NCBI GenBank assembly: GCA_030637515.1
Contig: DAOWGM010000169.1
Coordinates: 1 to 58,888, forward strand
Origin: Bacteroidales bacterium
GTDB taxonomy: Bacteria; Bacteroidota; Bacteroidia; Bacteroidales; UBA12077
Reading direction: 5' to 3'
Length of the DNA: 58,888 nt
How positions within the stretch are numbered: the first letter of the stretch is position 1; each line of letters opens with the position of its first letter. The notes beneath the pieces are model-generated. The model was not told the DNA's origin. It saw nothing but the letters and a program-made list of their open reading frames with translations, and did no database searches. Of the stretch, positions 1 to 8,950 are shown in pieces. Made by a program: the position numbers and the translations under genes.

Positions 1-1
1 A

Positions 2-1624
2 CACTCCAATGATGCTATTTATTTGTTGTACAACCGCAAATTTAAAATAATTAATAATACGTTTCTTCAAATGTTTGGATATACCAAGAAAGAATTGAAC
101 AATCCGGACTTTGATTTTTTACAATTAGTGACTCCTAAAAGTAGGTGGTTTGTTGAAGATCGTCAAGAACGTATTGCTAGTGGAGAAAAACTGAAATCTA
201 AATATGAATTCACTGCACTTACAAAAAATGGTAAAGAATTAGAAGTTGAGGTGTCTGTTTCATATATTGATTACAAAAGAGGAAAGGCCACGCAAGGGAT
301 AATCAGGGATATTACTGAAAGAAAAAAAATCGAGAAAGAACTTAAAAGACACAGGGATAAGTTAGAAGAATTAGTAACAGAAAGAACAGCAGAGTTGAGT
401 TACGCTAATGCCGAATTAGCAAAAGCAGCAAGAATGAAAGATGATTTTTTGGCTAATATGAGTCATGAACTTAGAACCCCGTTAAACGCAGTACTTGGTC
501 TTACTGAAGCATTACAAGAAGAAATTTATGGAAATATTAATCAGGTACAAGCTGAAAAATTACACAATATTGAAGAAAGTGGTAAGCATTTACTTTCATT
601 AATAAATGAAATACTTGATCTGGCAAAAATAGAAGCAGGAAAAATTGTTTTGGAATATCAGCAAATATCTATTGAAAAATTAATGCAATCATGTCTTAGA
701 TTTATAAAGCAAAGTGCTTTTATGAAAAAAATTAAAGTGTCGACAAGTATTTCGGGTACAATTGAAACTTTTCGGGCAGATGAAAAACGCTTAAGACAAA
801 CTCTGGTGAATTTACTAAGTAATGCTGTGAAATTTACTCCCAAGGGAGGACAAATTGGTTTTGAAGTTGAAGTAAATGAAAAAAACCAAACCATTAGTTT
901 TTTAGTTTGGGACACAGGTATTGGAATATCACAAGAAAACCTTGATAAATTATTCCTTCCTTTTGTTCAGATAGATAGCAAACTTTCACGACAATACGAG
1001 GGAACAGGACTTGGTCTGGCATTGGCAAATAACTTAATAAACATGCACAATGGTTCTATAACAGTTGGAAGTCAGGAAGGAAAAGGCAGCCGTTTTATTG
1101 TTACAATACCACTTATGGAGTATGGTTATAAAGATTCCGAAAGTTATCGGGATGAAGGAAAATCCGTACTCAAAGATACCAAAAGTGATATAACTGAGTC
1201 TGATGTTTTAACAGTGAAAGAAGATAAGCAGAAAAAGAATGGTGGTCAGCGACTTATTCTTTTAGCCGAAGATAATGAACAAAATATAACCACCATTAAA
1301 GATTACCTTGAAGTAAAACAATTTATGGTAGTTGTTGCGCGTAATGGGAAACAGGCAATAGAAATGACGTATGAAATAAAACCCGAATTAATTTTAATGG
1401 ATATACAAATGCCCGAAATGGACGGACTGGAAGTTATAAAGAGAATAAGGCTAAGTGACAATTCCGATATTTCTGGCGTTCCTATTATTGCATTAACAGC
1501 ATTAGTAATGCCAGGCGATAAAGAAAAATGCCTTAATGCAGGCGCTGATGAATATTTGAAAAAACCTGTTAGTTTAAAGAATTTGGTTAATACTATAAAT
1601 GAGTTTTTGGAAAAGAAAGCTTAA
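2..1624 (+). CDS. PAS sensor hybrid histidine kinase with C-terminal receiver (5' partial)
   Basis: The reading frame is open to the left edge, so the N-terminus lies outside the window; a TTG at 23 is only an internal codon. The visible part starts inside a PAS domain (NDAIYLLYNRKFKIINNTF, then FGYTKKEL), followed by a coiled linker, a HisKA H-box (NMSHELRTPLN, His codon 464-466), a HATPase domain with N-box NLLSNAVKFTP, G1 DTGIG and G2 GTGLGLAL, and a receiver whose phospho-acceptor Asp is in LMDIQMP (codon 1400-1402) with the usual Lys in YLKKPV. No membrane segment is visible in this portion. It probably passes phosphate from sensor to its own receiver and onward to an unseen partner. The signal is unknown. 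A second receiver-kinase gene follows on the same strand, so the two may share a pathway. Confidence 0.93.
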   Translation, partial: HSNDAIYLLYNRKFKIINNTFLQMFGYTKKELNNPDFDFLQLVTPKSRWFVEDRQERIASGEKLKSKYEFTALTKNGKELEVEVSVSYIDYKRGKATQGIIRDITERKKIEKELKRHRDKLEELVTERTAELSYANAELAKAARMKDDFLANMSHELRTPLNAVLGLTEALQEEIYGNINQVQAEKLHNIEESGKHLLSLINEILDLAKIEAGKIVLEYQQISIEKLMQSCLRFIKQSAFMKKIKVSTSISGTIETFRADEKRLRQTLVNLLSNAVKFTPKGGQIGFEVEVNEKNQTISFLVWDTGIGISQENLDKLFLPFVQIDSKLSRQYEGTGLGLALANNLINMHNGSITVGSQEGKGSRFIVTIPLMEYGYKDSESYRDEGKSVLKDTKSDITESDVLTVKEDKQKKNGGQRLILLAEDNEQNITTIKDYLEVKQFMVVVARNGKQAIEMTYEIKPELILMDIQMPEMDGLEVIKRIRLSDNSDISGVPIIALTALVMPGDKEKCLNAGADEYLKKPVSLKNLVNTINEFLEKKA

Positions 1625-1674
1625 TATATTTATAATGCTAAAAACAAATCTAAAATAAAGAAAGGTTCATAAAA

Positions 1675-1770
1675 ATGTTTCGAAAACATATATTTGATAT
1701 AGTTATTTGTGACATTTTAATGCCTAAAATAGATGGATTAGCTTTTTTAAATTTATATAAGAAACTTTAG
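1675..1770 (+). pseudogene. Receiver-domain remnant (31 codons)
   Basis: A 31-codon frame with ATG at 1675 and TAG at 1768 encodes a stretch matching the middle of a response-regulator receiver: DIVICDILMPKIDGLAF, which holds the phospho-acceptor Asp and the MPxxDG turn. A stop at 1651 closes the frame just upstream, and the stop comes shortly after the signature, so the first two strands and the last half of the domain are missing. It lies between two kinase genes that each carry a receiver. It is best read as the relic of a degraded receiver gene or a partial duplication; its residues match neither neighbour closely. Whether it is translated is unknown. Confidence 0.6.
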
Positions 1771-1782
1771 TAATATTAAATT

Positions 1783-3228
1783 ATGAGCTCAAAAACAAAA
1801 AATACCGTATTAATTGTAGATGATGAACCTTTTGGTCGTGATACATTAGAAGGGCTACTACAAAAGGAAAATTATGATTTATTGTTTGCTAGTAATGGTC
1901 AGGAAACACTTGATATTACACAAAAACAGATACCTGATATTATTTTGCTGGATATTATGATGCCCGGGATGGATGGATACGAGGTATGTACCCGAATTAG
2001 AAACAACCCTGCAATTGCAGAAATCCCAATTATTATGATTACTGCTCTTGATGATAAAGATTCATTGATAAAAGGTATAGATGCAGGTGCTGACGATTTT
2101 ATTTCAAAACCATTTGACAGAACAATATTAAGACAACGAGTGAAAACTATTTTAAAATTGAATCGTTTTAGAAAACTAAAAGAAGAAAGAGAGAAATTTG
2201 AAGAAGTAATTCAACATTCAGATGATGGATTTATAATACTCAATAAAACCGGGAATATATTATATGTAAATTCAAAAGCAAAAACACTTTTAGCTTTACC
2301 TCCCGAACATTGTAATTATTCATCTTTTATTTTTCTTGATAAATTACGAGAACAATATAATTTATTAAATAATGAGTTATTCAACTCTTGGCCTGAAGTA
2401 AACCCAGATGTGCCGATTTTGGCGGTAAACAATAATTTTGCTAATTACTCAGAATTTTGGATAAAGATCACAGTTCTTAAGAAAATATTAAGCTCTGAAG
2501 AATATATAATTAAGCTAAGCGATGCAACACATGAAATGGTTAATAATAGGGATGTCTGGATTTTTCATAACGTTGTTTCTCATAAATTGCGAACACCATT
2601 CAATTATATTTTAGGAGGTCTTGAACTATTAAAACAAAATCTTAGTAATTTAAGCGAAAATCAAGAAAATATATTAAATATTGCCTTAACGGGGGCAAAG
2701 CGATATTATGGAGACATTTCTAATATACTGGAACTTATAGACAATTTAAATAATAAGAAATTAAAGGGATATACTAATACAGATCAGTTAACAATAATCT
2801 TTAAAGATCTTGTTAAAGAAATGGAAATAGAAAAATTTGTGATGGAGCCCTTTTCCATTAATGAAAATATTAAGCTTCCTCCTGATATTATTGAATTGGT
2901 TATATTTAAATTATTAGATAATTCAAAAAAGTTTCATCCTGCAAATGATCCTACTGTTGAGATTAAGATAAAACAAAGTAAGGATAATGTTAATATTTTA
3001 ATTAGCGATGATGGAATAAAATTATCTGATGAAGAACACGCAAAAATATGGACTCCTTACTACCAGGCAGAAGAAAAAATTACAGGAGAAGTTAAGGGTG
3101 TCGGACTTGGTCTTGCAATTATTGCTGGGTTAATGCTTAAAGTAAAAGGTAAATGTAGATCTTATAATAATTTGAATCGTGATGGAATAACTATTGAATT
3201 AAATATACCTTCATTTATTGAACTATAG
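1783..3228 (+). CDS. Receiver-PAS-histidine kinase hybrid
   Basis: The 481-residue protein begins with a receiver domain (acidic pair VDDE at 13-15, phospho-acceptor Asp57 in LLDIMMPG, conserved Lys in ISKPF), then a PAS-like segment (about 145-175, HSDDGFIILNKTGNILYVN), a histidine phosphotransfer segment with His267 (VVSHKLRTPFNYIL) and a HATPase domain (N-box LLDNSKKF, G1 SDDG, G2 GVGLGLAI). It has no membrane segment, so it should be cytoplasmic and take phosphate from another kinase, perhaps the one upstream. The H-box has Lys where most kinases have Glu or Asp after the His, and the N-box is weak for the family, so catalysis may be altered. The ATG start lies 12 bases after the receiver remnant. 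Confidence 0.9.
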   Translation: MSSKTKNTVLIVDDEPFGRDTLEGLLQKENYDLLFASNGQETLDITQKQIPDIILLDIMMPGMDGYEVCTRIRNNPAIAEIPIIMITALDDKDSLIKGIDAGADDFISKPFDRTILRQRVKTILKLNRFRKLKEEREKFEEVIQHSDDGFIILNKTGNILYVNSKAKTLLALPPEHCNYSSFIFLDKLREQYNLLNNELFNSWPEVNPDVPILAVNNNFANYSEFWIKITVLKKILSSEEYIIKLSDATHEMVNNRDVWIFHNVVSHKLRTPFNYILGGLELLKQNLSNLSENQENILNIALTGAKRYYGDISNILELIDNLNNKKLKGYTNTDQLTIIFKDLVKEMEIEKFVMEPFSINENIKLPPDIIELVIFKLLDNSKKFHPANDPTVEIKIKQSKDNVNILISDDGIKLSDEEHAKIWTPYYQAEEKITGEVKGVGLGLAIIAGLMLKVKGKCRSYNNLNRDGITIELNIPSFIEL

Positions 3229-3310
3229 ATTCTGTTTCGTGGACTAAAATAGTTAAGCTATTCTATCATGTAAATCTAAATTAATCAATTTTTACACTTT
3301 TTTTACACCC

Positions 3311-3354
3311 TAAAAAAGAAAAGGCCCTACAAACACAGTGTTTGTAGGGCCTTT
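3311..3354 (-). terminator. Rho-independent terminator of the tRNA gene
   Basis: A perfect 17-bp inverted repeat (3320-3336 with 3338-3354), rich in G and C, is followed on the minus strand by a U-rich run (3319 down to 3311). It lies just 3' of the minus-strand tRNA. It could also stop plus-strand transcription from the kinase gene ending at 3228, but the T-run favours the minus strand. Confidence 0.85.
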
Positions 3355-3358
3355 GTAG

Positions 3359-3431
<73 letters not shown>

Positions 3432-3683
3432 ATATATTTTAAGTACGTTTTTTCTGTTTTATTGCGGTTGCAAATCTACGTAATGCAAGCTAAATATCAA
3501 AATATTTTTAACTTTTCTTGCGTTTTGATTGTGTTAATTTTATTGTTTAAGGTATATTTCGTTCATTATCAATTGTTAAAAGATGTTATTTTGATTGATA
3601 AATGTCAGAAACTTTTCGGTAAATTCATTTGTTTCTGCTATTTTAGTAAGCTTAATTTAAAGTGTTTTCTGTGTTGAAAGTAT

Positions 3684-3691
3684 TATCTTTG
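3684..3691 (+). promoter_or_regulatory. -7 promoter element of the M23 peptidase gene
   Basis: TATCTTTG matches the Bacteroidota -7 consensus TAnnTTTG and lies 19 bases before the ATG at 3711. No clear -33 TTG is seen at the usual distance. The rest of the 3432-3710 stretch is AT-rich and shows no other structure that I can support. Confidence 0.55.
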
Positions 3692-3710
3692 CAAAAATTT
3701 ATTTTAATTA

Positions 3711-4574
3711 ATGGCTAAAGAAAAAAAGAAACATCTGGTTAATAAGCTTAAGCATAAGTATCGCCTAATAATATATAATGATGATACTTTCGAGGAAGTT
3801 GGATTTTTACGACTTTCAAGATTAAATCTATTTTCTATTATTGGATCAGGGCTTATATTATTGGTTACGGCAATAACCGTTTTAATTGCATTTACACCGA
3901 TCAGAGAATTTATTCCTGGTTATCCTGATGGAAATATGAGAAGAAATATCATTACTAATGTATATAAGCTTGATTCACTTGAACACGAATTAGAGATCCG
4001 TGACCGATATTTTGAAAGTATAAATACAATAATAAGAGGAGGGAATCCTTTAAGCTACGAAAGTGCAAGGGATACATCGGTTCGTTATGAGGAGATTATA
4101 TTTGATAAATCGGAACATGATTCATTATTGCGTCAGCAAATTGAAGAAGAGGAATTGTATAATTTGTCAATTTTAACCAAAACCACAAATAAAACCGATT
4201 TTTCAAGAATTCATTTTTACTCACCGGTTAAAGGTATCATTACGAACTCGTTTAATCCGAACGAAAATCATTTAGGAACGGATGTAGTAACAGCTTCAAA
4301 CAATGTAGTTGTTGCAGTGCTTGAGGGAACTGTAATAATAGCAAACTGGACATTGGAAACGGGTTATGTAATTCAAATACAACACAATAATAATCTAATT
4401 TCAATATACAAGCATAATTCTGAACTTCTGAAGAAAGCTGGAAATCATGTTACTGCAGGAGAGGCAATTGCAATAATTGGTAATTCAGGTGAACTTACCA
4501 GTGGACCGCATCTTCATTTTGAGTTATGGCATAATGGGACACCGTTAGATCCAGAAGATTATGTTGCATTTTAG
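3711..4574 (+). CDS. Membrane-anchored M23 (LytM-type) peptidase
   Basis: The 287-residue protein has a basic cytoplasmic N-terminus, one membrane segment at about 41-63, a short helical stalk and a C-terminal M23 zinc endopeptidase domain (about 170-285). The zinc-site pattern is intact: His187 and Asp191 (HLGTD) and His267/His269 in GPHLHFEL. M23 enzymes cut peptidoglycan cross-bridges in the periplasm; because all ligands are present this is probably an active hydrolase and not a NlpD/EnvC-type activator. It is followed by dxr after 33 bases and may be cotranscribed with it. The substrate bond is not shown by the sequence. Confidence 0.92.
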   Translation: MAKEKKKHLVNKLKHKYRLIIYNDDTFEEVGFLRLSRLNLFSIIGSGLILLVTAITVLIAFTPIREFIPGYPDGNMRRNIITNVYKLDSLEHELEIRDRYFESINTIIRGGNPLSYESARDTSVRYEEIIFDKSEHDSLLRQQIEEEELYNLSILTKTTNKTDFSRIHFYSPVKGIITNSFNPNENHLGTDVVTASNNVVVAVLEGTVIIANWTLETGYVIQIQHNNNLISIYKHNSELLKKAGNHVTAGEAIAIIGNSGELTSGPHLHFELWHNGTPLDPEDYVAF

Positions 4575-4607
4575 TTACAGAAAGAGGGACGAATAAGCGA
4601 AAGATTA

Positions 4608-5765
4608 ATGAAAAAGAGAATTGCAATATTAGGATCAACAGGTTCAATAGGAACACAGGCTTTGGAGGTGGTGAGAGAAAATCCCGATCGTTTTGAAGTT
4701 GAAGTTTTAACTGCTTATAATAATGTTGAATTATTATCAACACAGGCAAAAGAATTTCATCCAAACACAGTTGTTATTGCAAACGAATCAAAATATGATG
4801 AGCTGTGTGCTGCATTAGGAGATCTTCCTGTTAAAATATATGCAGGTAATGAGGCTGTTAGTCAGATAGTTGAAATGGATACTATTGACATAGTTCTTAC
4901 TGCAATGGTAGGATATTCAGGTTTGCTACCAACTATAAATGCAATAAAATCAGGAAAAACAATTGCCTTAGCAAACAAAGAAACATTGGTTGTTGCAGGT
5001 GAAATAATTCAAAAATTAGCATTACAACATAAGGTTAGTATTTATCCTGTCGATTCTGAGCATTCTGCAATTTTTCAGTGTTTGGTTGGCGAAGGACAAA
5101 ATGCAATTGAGAAAATAATATTAACAGCTTCAGGCGGACCATTCCGTGGAAAAAATCTTGATTTTTTAAAATCAGCAACAAAAGAAAACGCCTTAAAACA
5201 TCCGAATTGGGATATGGGTGCTAAAATTACCATTGATTCCGCAACAATGATGAACAAAGGTCTTGAAGCAATAGAAGCTCGATGGTTGTTTGGATTAAAT
5301 CCAAATCAAATTGAAGTTGTTGTTCATCCTCAGTCAATAGTACATTCAGCTGTGCAGTTTCAAGATGGATCAATGAAAGCACAAATGGGATTACCCGATA
5401 TGAAATTACCTATTTTGTATGCTTTGGGCTTCCCGGATCGAATAAAAACTAATTTTCCAAGATTTAGCTTTTGGGATTATCCTGAACTCACATTTGAAAA
5501 ACCTGATTTAAAAAGTTTCAAAAATCTTGCTCTTGCATTTGATGCAATGGATAAATGTGGAAATATGCCCTGTATATTAAATGCTGCAAACGAAATTGCC
5601 GTTGAGGCATTCTTAAAAGATAAAATAGGCTTTTGCGAAATGACAGATGTTATTGAACAAAGCATGCAAAAAATAGCTTATATAAAACATCCCGAATTGG
5701 ATGATTTAATAAAAACAGATAAAGAAACGAGAGAATTCTCTAAAATAATAATAAACAAGAAATAA
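4608..5765 (+). CDS. dxr: 1-deoxy-D-xylulose 5-phosphate reductoisomerase
   Basis: DXR makes 2-C-methyl-D-erythritol 4-phosphate from 1-deoxy-D-xylulose 5-phosphate with NADPH, the first committed step of the MEP isoprenoid pathway, in the cytoplasm. The 385-residue length is normal for the family. Visible motifs are the N-terminal NADPH loop GSTGSIGTQALEV, ANKETLVVAG, the metal and substrate region PVDSEHSAIFQ, SGGPFRG, MNKGLEAIEA and VVHPQSIVHSAVQF. The gene is followed after only 7 bases by rseP, a pairing commonly seen in this phylum, so the two are almost certainly cotranscribed. Confidence 0.97.
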   Translation: MKKRIAILGSTGSIGTQALEVVRENPDRFEVEVLTAYNNVELLSTQAKEFHPNTVVIANESKYDELCAALGDLPVKIYAGNEAVSQIVEMDTIDIVLTAMVGYSGLLPTINAIKSGKTIALANKETLVVAGEIIQKLALQHKVSIYPVDSEHSAIFQCLVGEGQNAIEKIILTASGGPFRGKNLDFLKSATKENALKHPNWDMGAKITIDSATMMNKGLEAIEARWLFGLNPNQIEVVVHPQSIVHSAVQFQDGSMKAQMGLPDMKLPILYALGFPDRIKTNFPRFSFWDYPELTFEKPDLKSFKNLALAFDAMDKCGNMPCILNAANEIAVEAFLKDKIGFCEMTDVIEQSMQKIAYIKHPELDDLIKTDKETREFSKIIINKK

Positions 5766-5772
5766 AAGATAG

Positions 5773-7092
5773 ATGGAAGTATTAGTTAAAATAGCACAAT
5801 TCATATTAAGTATATCAATATTAGTGATCTTACATGAATTTGGACATTTTGCATTCGCAAAATTATTTAAAACAAGAGTTGAAAAATTTTATTTATTCTT
5901 TAATCCATGGTTTTCGCTTTTTAAATTTAAAAAAGGTGAAACTGAATATGGAATGGGTTGGTTGCCTTTGGGTGGATATGTGAAAATATCTGGAATGATT
6001 GACGAGTCTATGGACAAGGAGCAGATGAAACAACCAGCACAACCTCATGAATTCCGAGCAAAGAAAACTTGGGAAAGATTGTTAATAATGCTTGGTGGCG
6101 TATTGGTTAATTTCATATTAGCTTTGGTTATTTATTCTGCGGTTTTATATACCTGGGGAGAGCAATACTTACCAAATAAAAATGTTAAACACGGAATAAC
6201 GGTTGATTCTCTGGCATATGATATGGGACTTAGGAATGGAGATAAAATCCTATCATTGGATGGTGAAGAATTAGAAGATTTTCAAGCATTCGTTTCTCAA
6301 TTAGTACTTGATGATATAAAAACAATTCAGGTTGAAAGAGATGGAAGTAAGAGAGAAATTCCCGTTCCTGAATCAATTATTCCTCAACTTTTAAAAAGTC
6401 GTGATTTTATTTTTGTGCGAATCCCATTTTTTATAGGTGATTTTGCAAAAGATTCTCCTGCAAAGAAAGCTGGTTTTAAAGTAAATGATAAAATGGTCGC
6501 TATTAATGGAAATCTTTGTGAATTTCATGATCAGTTTAGAGATACTTTATCTCATTATAAGAATAGTACAGTAATGATTTCTGCTTTACGCGATACTGAC
6601 ACTGTTCATTACGAAGTAAATGTACCTGAATCAGGATTAATAGGAGTTACAACAGGTGGATCGATAAGTGAATTTTTCGAACTTGAAAGTATTGAATATA
6701 GTTTCATGGCATCTATTCCAGCTGGAATTGATAAAGGTCTTGAAACTTTTGGAAGTTATTTAAAACAATTAAAACTTATATTTTCGCCAAAAACAGAAGC
6801 GTATAAATCACTTGGAGGGTTTATTACAATTGGAAAAATATTCCCAGGAACGTGGGATTGGCGGGCATTCTGGAATTTAACAGCATTTTTGTCAATAATT
6901 CTTGCAATAATGAATGTGCTTCCTATTCCAGCATTGGATGGTGGTCATGTAATGTTTTTACTCTACGAAATGGTAACAGGACGCAAACCAAGTGATAAAT
7001 TTCTGGAGTATGCACAAATAGCAGGAATGGTTCTTCTTTTATCATTGTTACTTTATGCAAATGGGAACGATATTTTTAAACTGTTTAAATAA
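5773..7092 (+). CDS. rseP: RIP metalloprotease RseP (site-2 protease)
   Basis: RseP is an inner-membrane zinc protease that cuts membrane-spanning segments of anti-sigma factors and leftover signal peptides. In the 439-residue protein the first membrane helix carries the zinc motif HEFGH (His21, Glu22, His25), two PDZ-like regions lie in the middle (around 140-200 and 225-300), and the third zinc ligand region NVLPIPALDGGH sits in a late helix, followed by a final C-terminal helix. All catalytic residues are present. It lies directly behind dxr. An ECF sigma gene sits 8 kb away at 15277 next to a membrane protein, but nothing in the sequence ties that protein to RseP cleavage. Confidence 0.96.
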   Translation: MEVLVKIAQFILSISILVILHEFGHFAFAKLFKTRVEKFYLFFNPWFSLFKFKKGETEYGMGWLPLGGYVKISGMIDESMDKEQMKQPAQPHEFRAKKTWERLLIMLGGVLVNFILALVIYSAVLYTWGEQYLPNKNVKHGITVDSLAYDMGLRNGDKILSLDGEELEDFQAFVSQLVLDDIKTIQVERDGSKREIPVPESIIPQLLKSRDFIFVRIPFFIGDFAKDSPAKKAGFKVNDKMVAINGNLCEFHDQFRDTLSHYKNSTVMISALRDTDTVHYEVNVPESGLIGVTTGGSISEFFELESIEYSFMASIPAGIDKGLETFGSYLKQLKLIFSPKTEAYKSLGGFITIGKIFPGTWDWRAFWNLTAFLSIILAIMNVLPIPALDGGHVMFLLYEMVTGRKPSDKFLEYAQIAGMVLLLSLLLYANGNDIFKLFK

Positions 7093-7106
7093 ATAATAAA
7101 ATATCT

Positions 7107-7114
7107 TACATTTG
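7107..7114 (+). promoter_or_regulatory. -7 promoter element of tatA
   Basis: TACATTTG matches TAnnTTTG and lies 29 bases upstream of the ATG at 7144, in the short spacer after rseP. A -33 TTG is not obvious. It suggests that tatA has its own promoter. Confidence 0.5.
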
Positions 7115-7143
7115 TATAAGTACAAACATTAAAAACTAAGGAT

Positions 7144-7335
7144 ATGTTATTATTAGTATCGGTAATTTTAGGAATGTTCGGACCATGGGAAATTGTTATC
7201 ATCGTTTTGGTAGTTATATTAATATTTGGCGGCAAAAAAATACCGGAACTAATGAGAGGTCTTGGTCAGGGAATGAAAGAGTTTAAAAACGCTACTAAGG
7301 AAGAGAAAGAAGATCAGGATACTGAAAAGAAATAA
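7144..7335 (+). CDS. tatA: Twin-arginine translocase subunit TatA/TatE
   Basis: This 63-residue protein has the TatA layout: a short N-terminal membrane helix (about 14-29) with a polar residue near its start (PWE), the hinge FGGKKIPEL, then an amphipathic helix ([14 protein letters not shown]) and a charged tail. TatA oligomers form the size-variable path that exports folded, twin-arginine signal proteins across the inner membrane. tatB and tatC are not in this window. The family often starts a few residues before the FGPWE stretch, so the true start could be Met11 (7174). A terminator follows, so it is probably monocistronic. Confidence 0.93.
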   Translation: MLLLVSVILGMFGPWEIVIIVLVVILIFGGKKIPELMRGLGQGMKEFKNATKEEKEDQDTEKK

Positions 7336-7356
7336 TTTTTATTTATTTATAATTGC

Positions 7357-7393
7357 AGCCTGCACTGATATTAAATTTGGTGCAGGCTTTTTT
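7357..7393 (+). terminator. Rho-independent terminator of tatA
   Basis: The stem GCCTGCAC (7358-7365) pairs with GTGCAGGC (7380-7387) and is followed by six T residues. It lies 22 bases after the tatA stop codon. Confidence 0.9.
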
Positions 7394-7515
7394 ATTATTC
7401 CTTAATGTTAATAAAAAACAATTTGCTTTTTCAGATAATTTAATGAATAAGTTTTAGATAAATATTATTTTTACCCTTTAAATGATTATTTATTGAGTGT
7501 TAATTTAAAAATTAT

Positions 7516-8925
7516 ATGGGCAGGCGAGTTTATATCTTACTATTGGTTGGATTTTTAGTTTCAGATATTGGAGTAAGTGCTTTTGCGGGTAATTCACATC
7601 TTATTTTCACTATTAATGATGAAAATCCGGAGATTAAGAAAAAGAAAAAAGATTCCATTCCTATTTACCCTGATTTAGTATATGAATATAAAATAGCTGA
7701 GCTAAATAATTTAACACCTATGGAGTTGGAGTACAACGATCGTGTTCGCAGATACATCGATGTTTATACAATTGAGCGACGAGAACATTTAGCTAAAATT
7801 ATTGGATTAGCAGAATTGTATTTCCCTATTTTCGAGGAAATGCTGGATAAATATCAATTACCACTTGAACTAAAATATCTTGCTATTGTTGAATCGGCTC
7901 TTGATCCAAGAGCAATCTCATCTTCTGCAGCAGTTGGGTTGTGGCAATTTAAGATTAATACTAGTAAGATGTTTGATCTTGAGGTAAACTCTTATGTTGA
8001 TGAGCGTTGCGATCCTTATAAAGCAACCGAAGCTGCTTGTAGTTATTTACAGTATTTATATCGTATTTATAACGATTGGCAACTGGCTCTTGCAGCATAT
8101 AATGGAGGCCCAGGTGTTGTTAGAAATGCAATTGCACGATCGGGTGGAAAAACAAATTTCTGGGAAATTCAACCTTATTTGCCCGATCAAACCAATGGAT
8201 ATGTACCCGCTTTTATTGCTGTAAATTATGTAATGAATTATTATAAAGATCATAATATTGATCCTGTTCGTTCCGATTTCATACATATGAATGTAGATAC
8301 ACTGAGAATTAATAAGGCTGTAAGCTTTAAGCGAATCTCGGAGATTATAAAAGTTCCGGTAGAAACACTTCAATTTCTTAATCCATCGTATAAATTGGAT
8401 TATATTCCTAAGATGAAAGAATCTGCAACTGTAATTCTACCTGTCGGAAAAATAAGAGCTTTTCTGAAAAACGAAAAAGTACTTTTTGATGAAACAAATT
8501 CAATTAATGAAACAGAAGAGCCTACTGTAAATTCCGGTGAAACAAATGGTAAAATGAAAATTGTACATGAAGTAACCCGAGGTGAGTATTTTCATAAAAT
8601 TGCTATAAAATATAATTGTACAATTGAAGATATAAAAATTTGGAATAGCCTGCCTACGAACGATTTAAGCGTTGGTCAAAAACTGGATGTATGGATTACA
8701 CCACAAAAGGCAACAATGATTGATGAAGAAAAAAACAGACCTAAACAACAAAGAGATTCGACTGATCGTTTTATTTATTATACTGTTCAAAAAGGCGATA
8801 CAGTGTGGAGTATTGCAAATAAATTTAATTGCAGATCAATTTCGGAATTGAAAGAAGAAAACAATATAAATGATGAAAACGGACTGACACCCGGAGCAAA
8901 ACTAAAAATATATTTGAATAAATAA
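7516..8925 (+). CDS. MltD-like lytic transglycosylase with two LysM domains
   Basis: A signal peptide (about 1-25) leads a 469-residue exported protein. An SLT/GEWL catalytic domain covers roughly 105-240, with the catalytic Glu126 in LAIVESALDPRA and family motifs GLWQF and LALAAYNGGPG. Two LysM peptidoglycan-binding modules follow, at about 352-398 and 422-468, separated by a charged linker. Enzymes of this kind cleave the glycan strand and leave 1,6-anhydro-muramyl ends; they act in wall turnover and insertion of envelope machinery. There is no lipobox. The next gene, a lipoprotein, follows after 25 bases and is probably in the same operon. Confidence 0.93.
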   Translation: MGRRVYILLLVGFLVSDIGVSAFAGNSHLIFTINDENPEIKKKKKDSIPIYPDLVYEYKIAELNNLTPMELEYNDRVRRYIDVYTIERREHLAKIIGLAELYFPIFEEMLDKYQLPLELKYLAIVESALDPRAISSSAAVGLWQFKINTSKMFDLEVNSYVDERCDPYKATEAACSYLQYLYRIYNDWQLALAAYNGGPGVVRNAIARSGGKTNFWEIQPYLPDQTNGYVPAFIAVNYVMNYYKDHNIDPVRSDFIHMNVDTLRINKAVSFKRISEIIKVPVETLQFLNPSYKLDYIPKMKESATVILPVGKIRAFLKNEKVLFDETNSINETEEPTVNSGETNGKMKIVHEVTRGEYFHKIAIKYNCTIEDIKIWNSLPTNDLSVGQKLDVWITPQKATMIDEEKNRPKQQRDSTDRFIYYTVQKGDTVWSIANKFNCRSISELKEENNINDENGLTPGAKLKIYLNK

Positions 8926-8950
8926 ATTATATCAATAAATATTACTTCTT

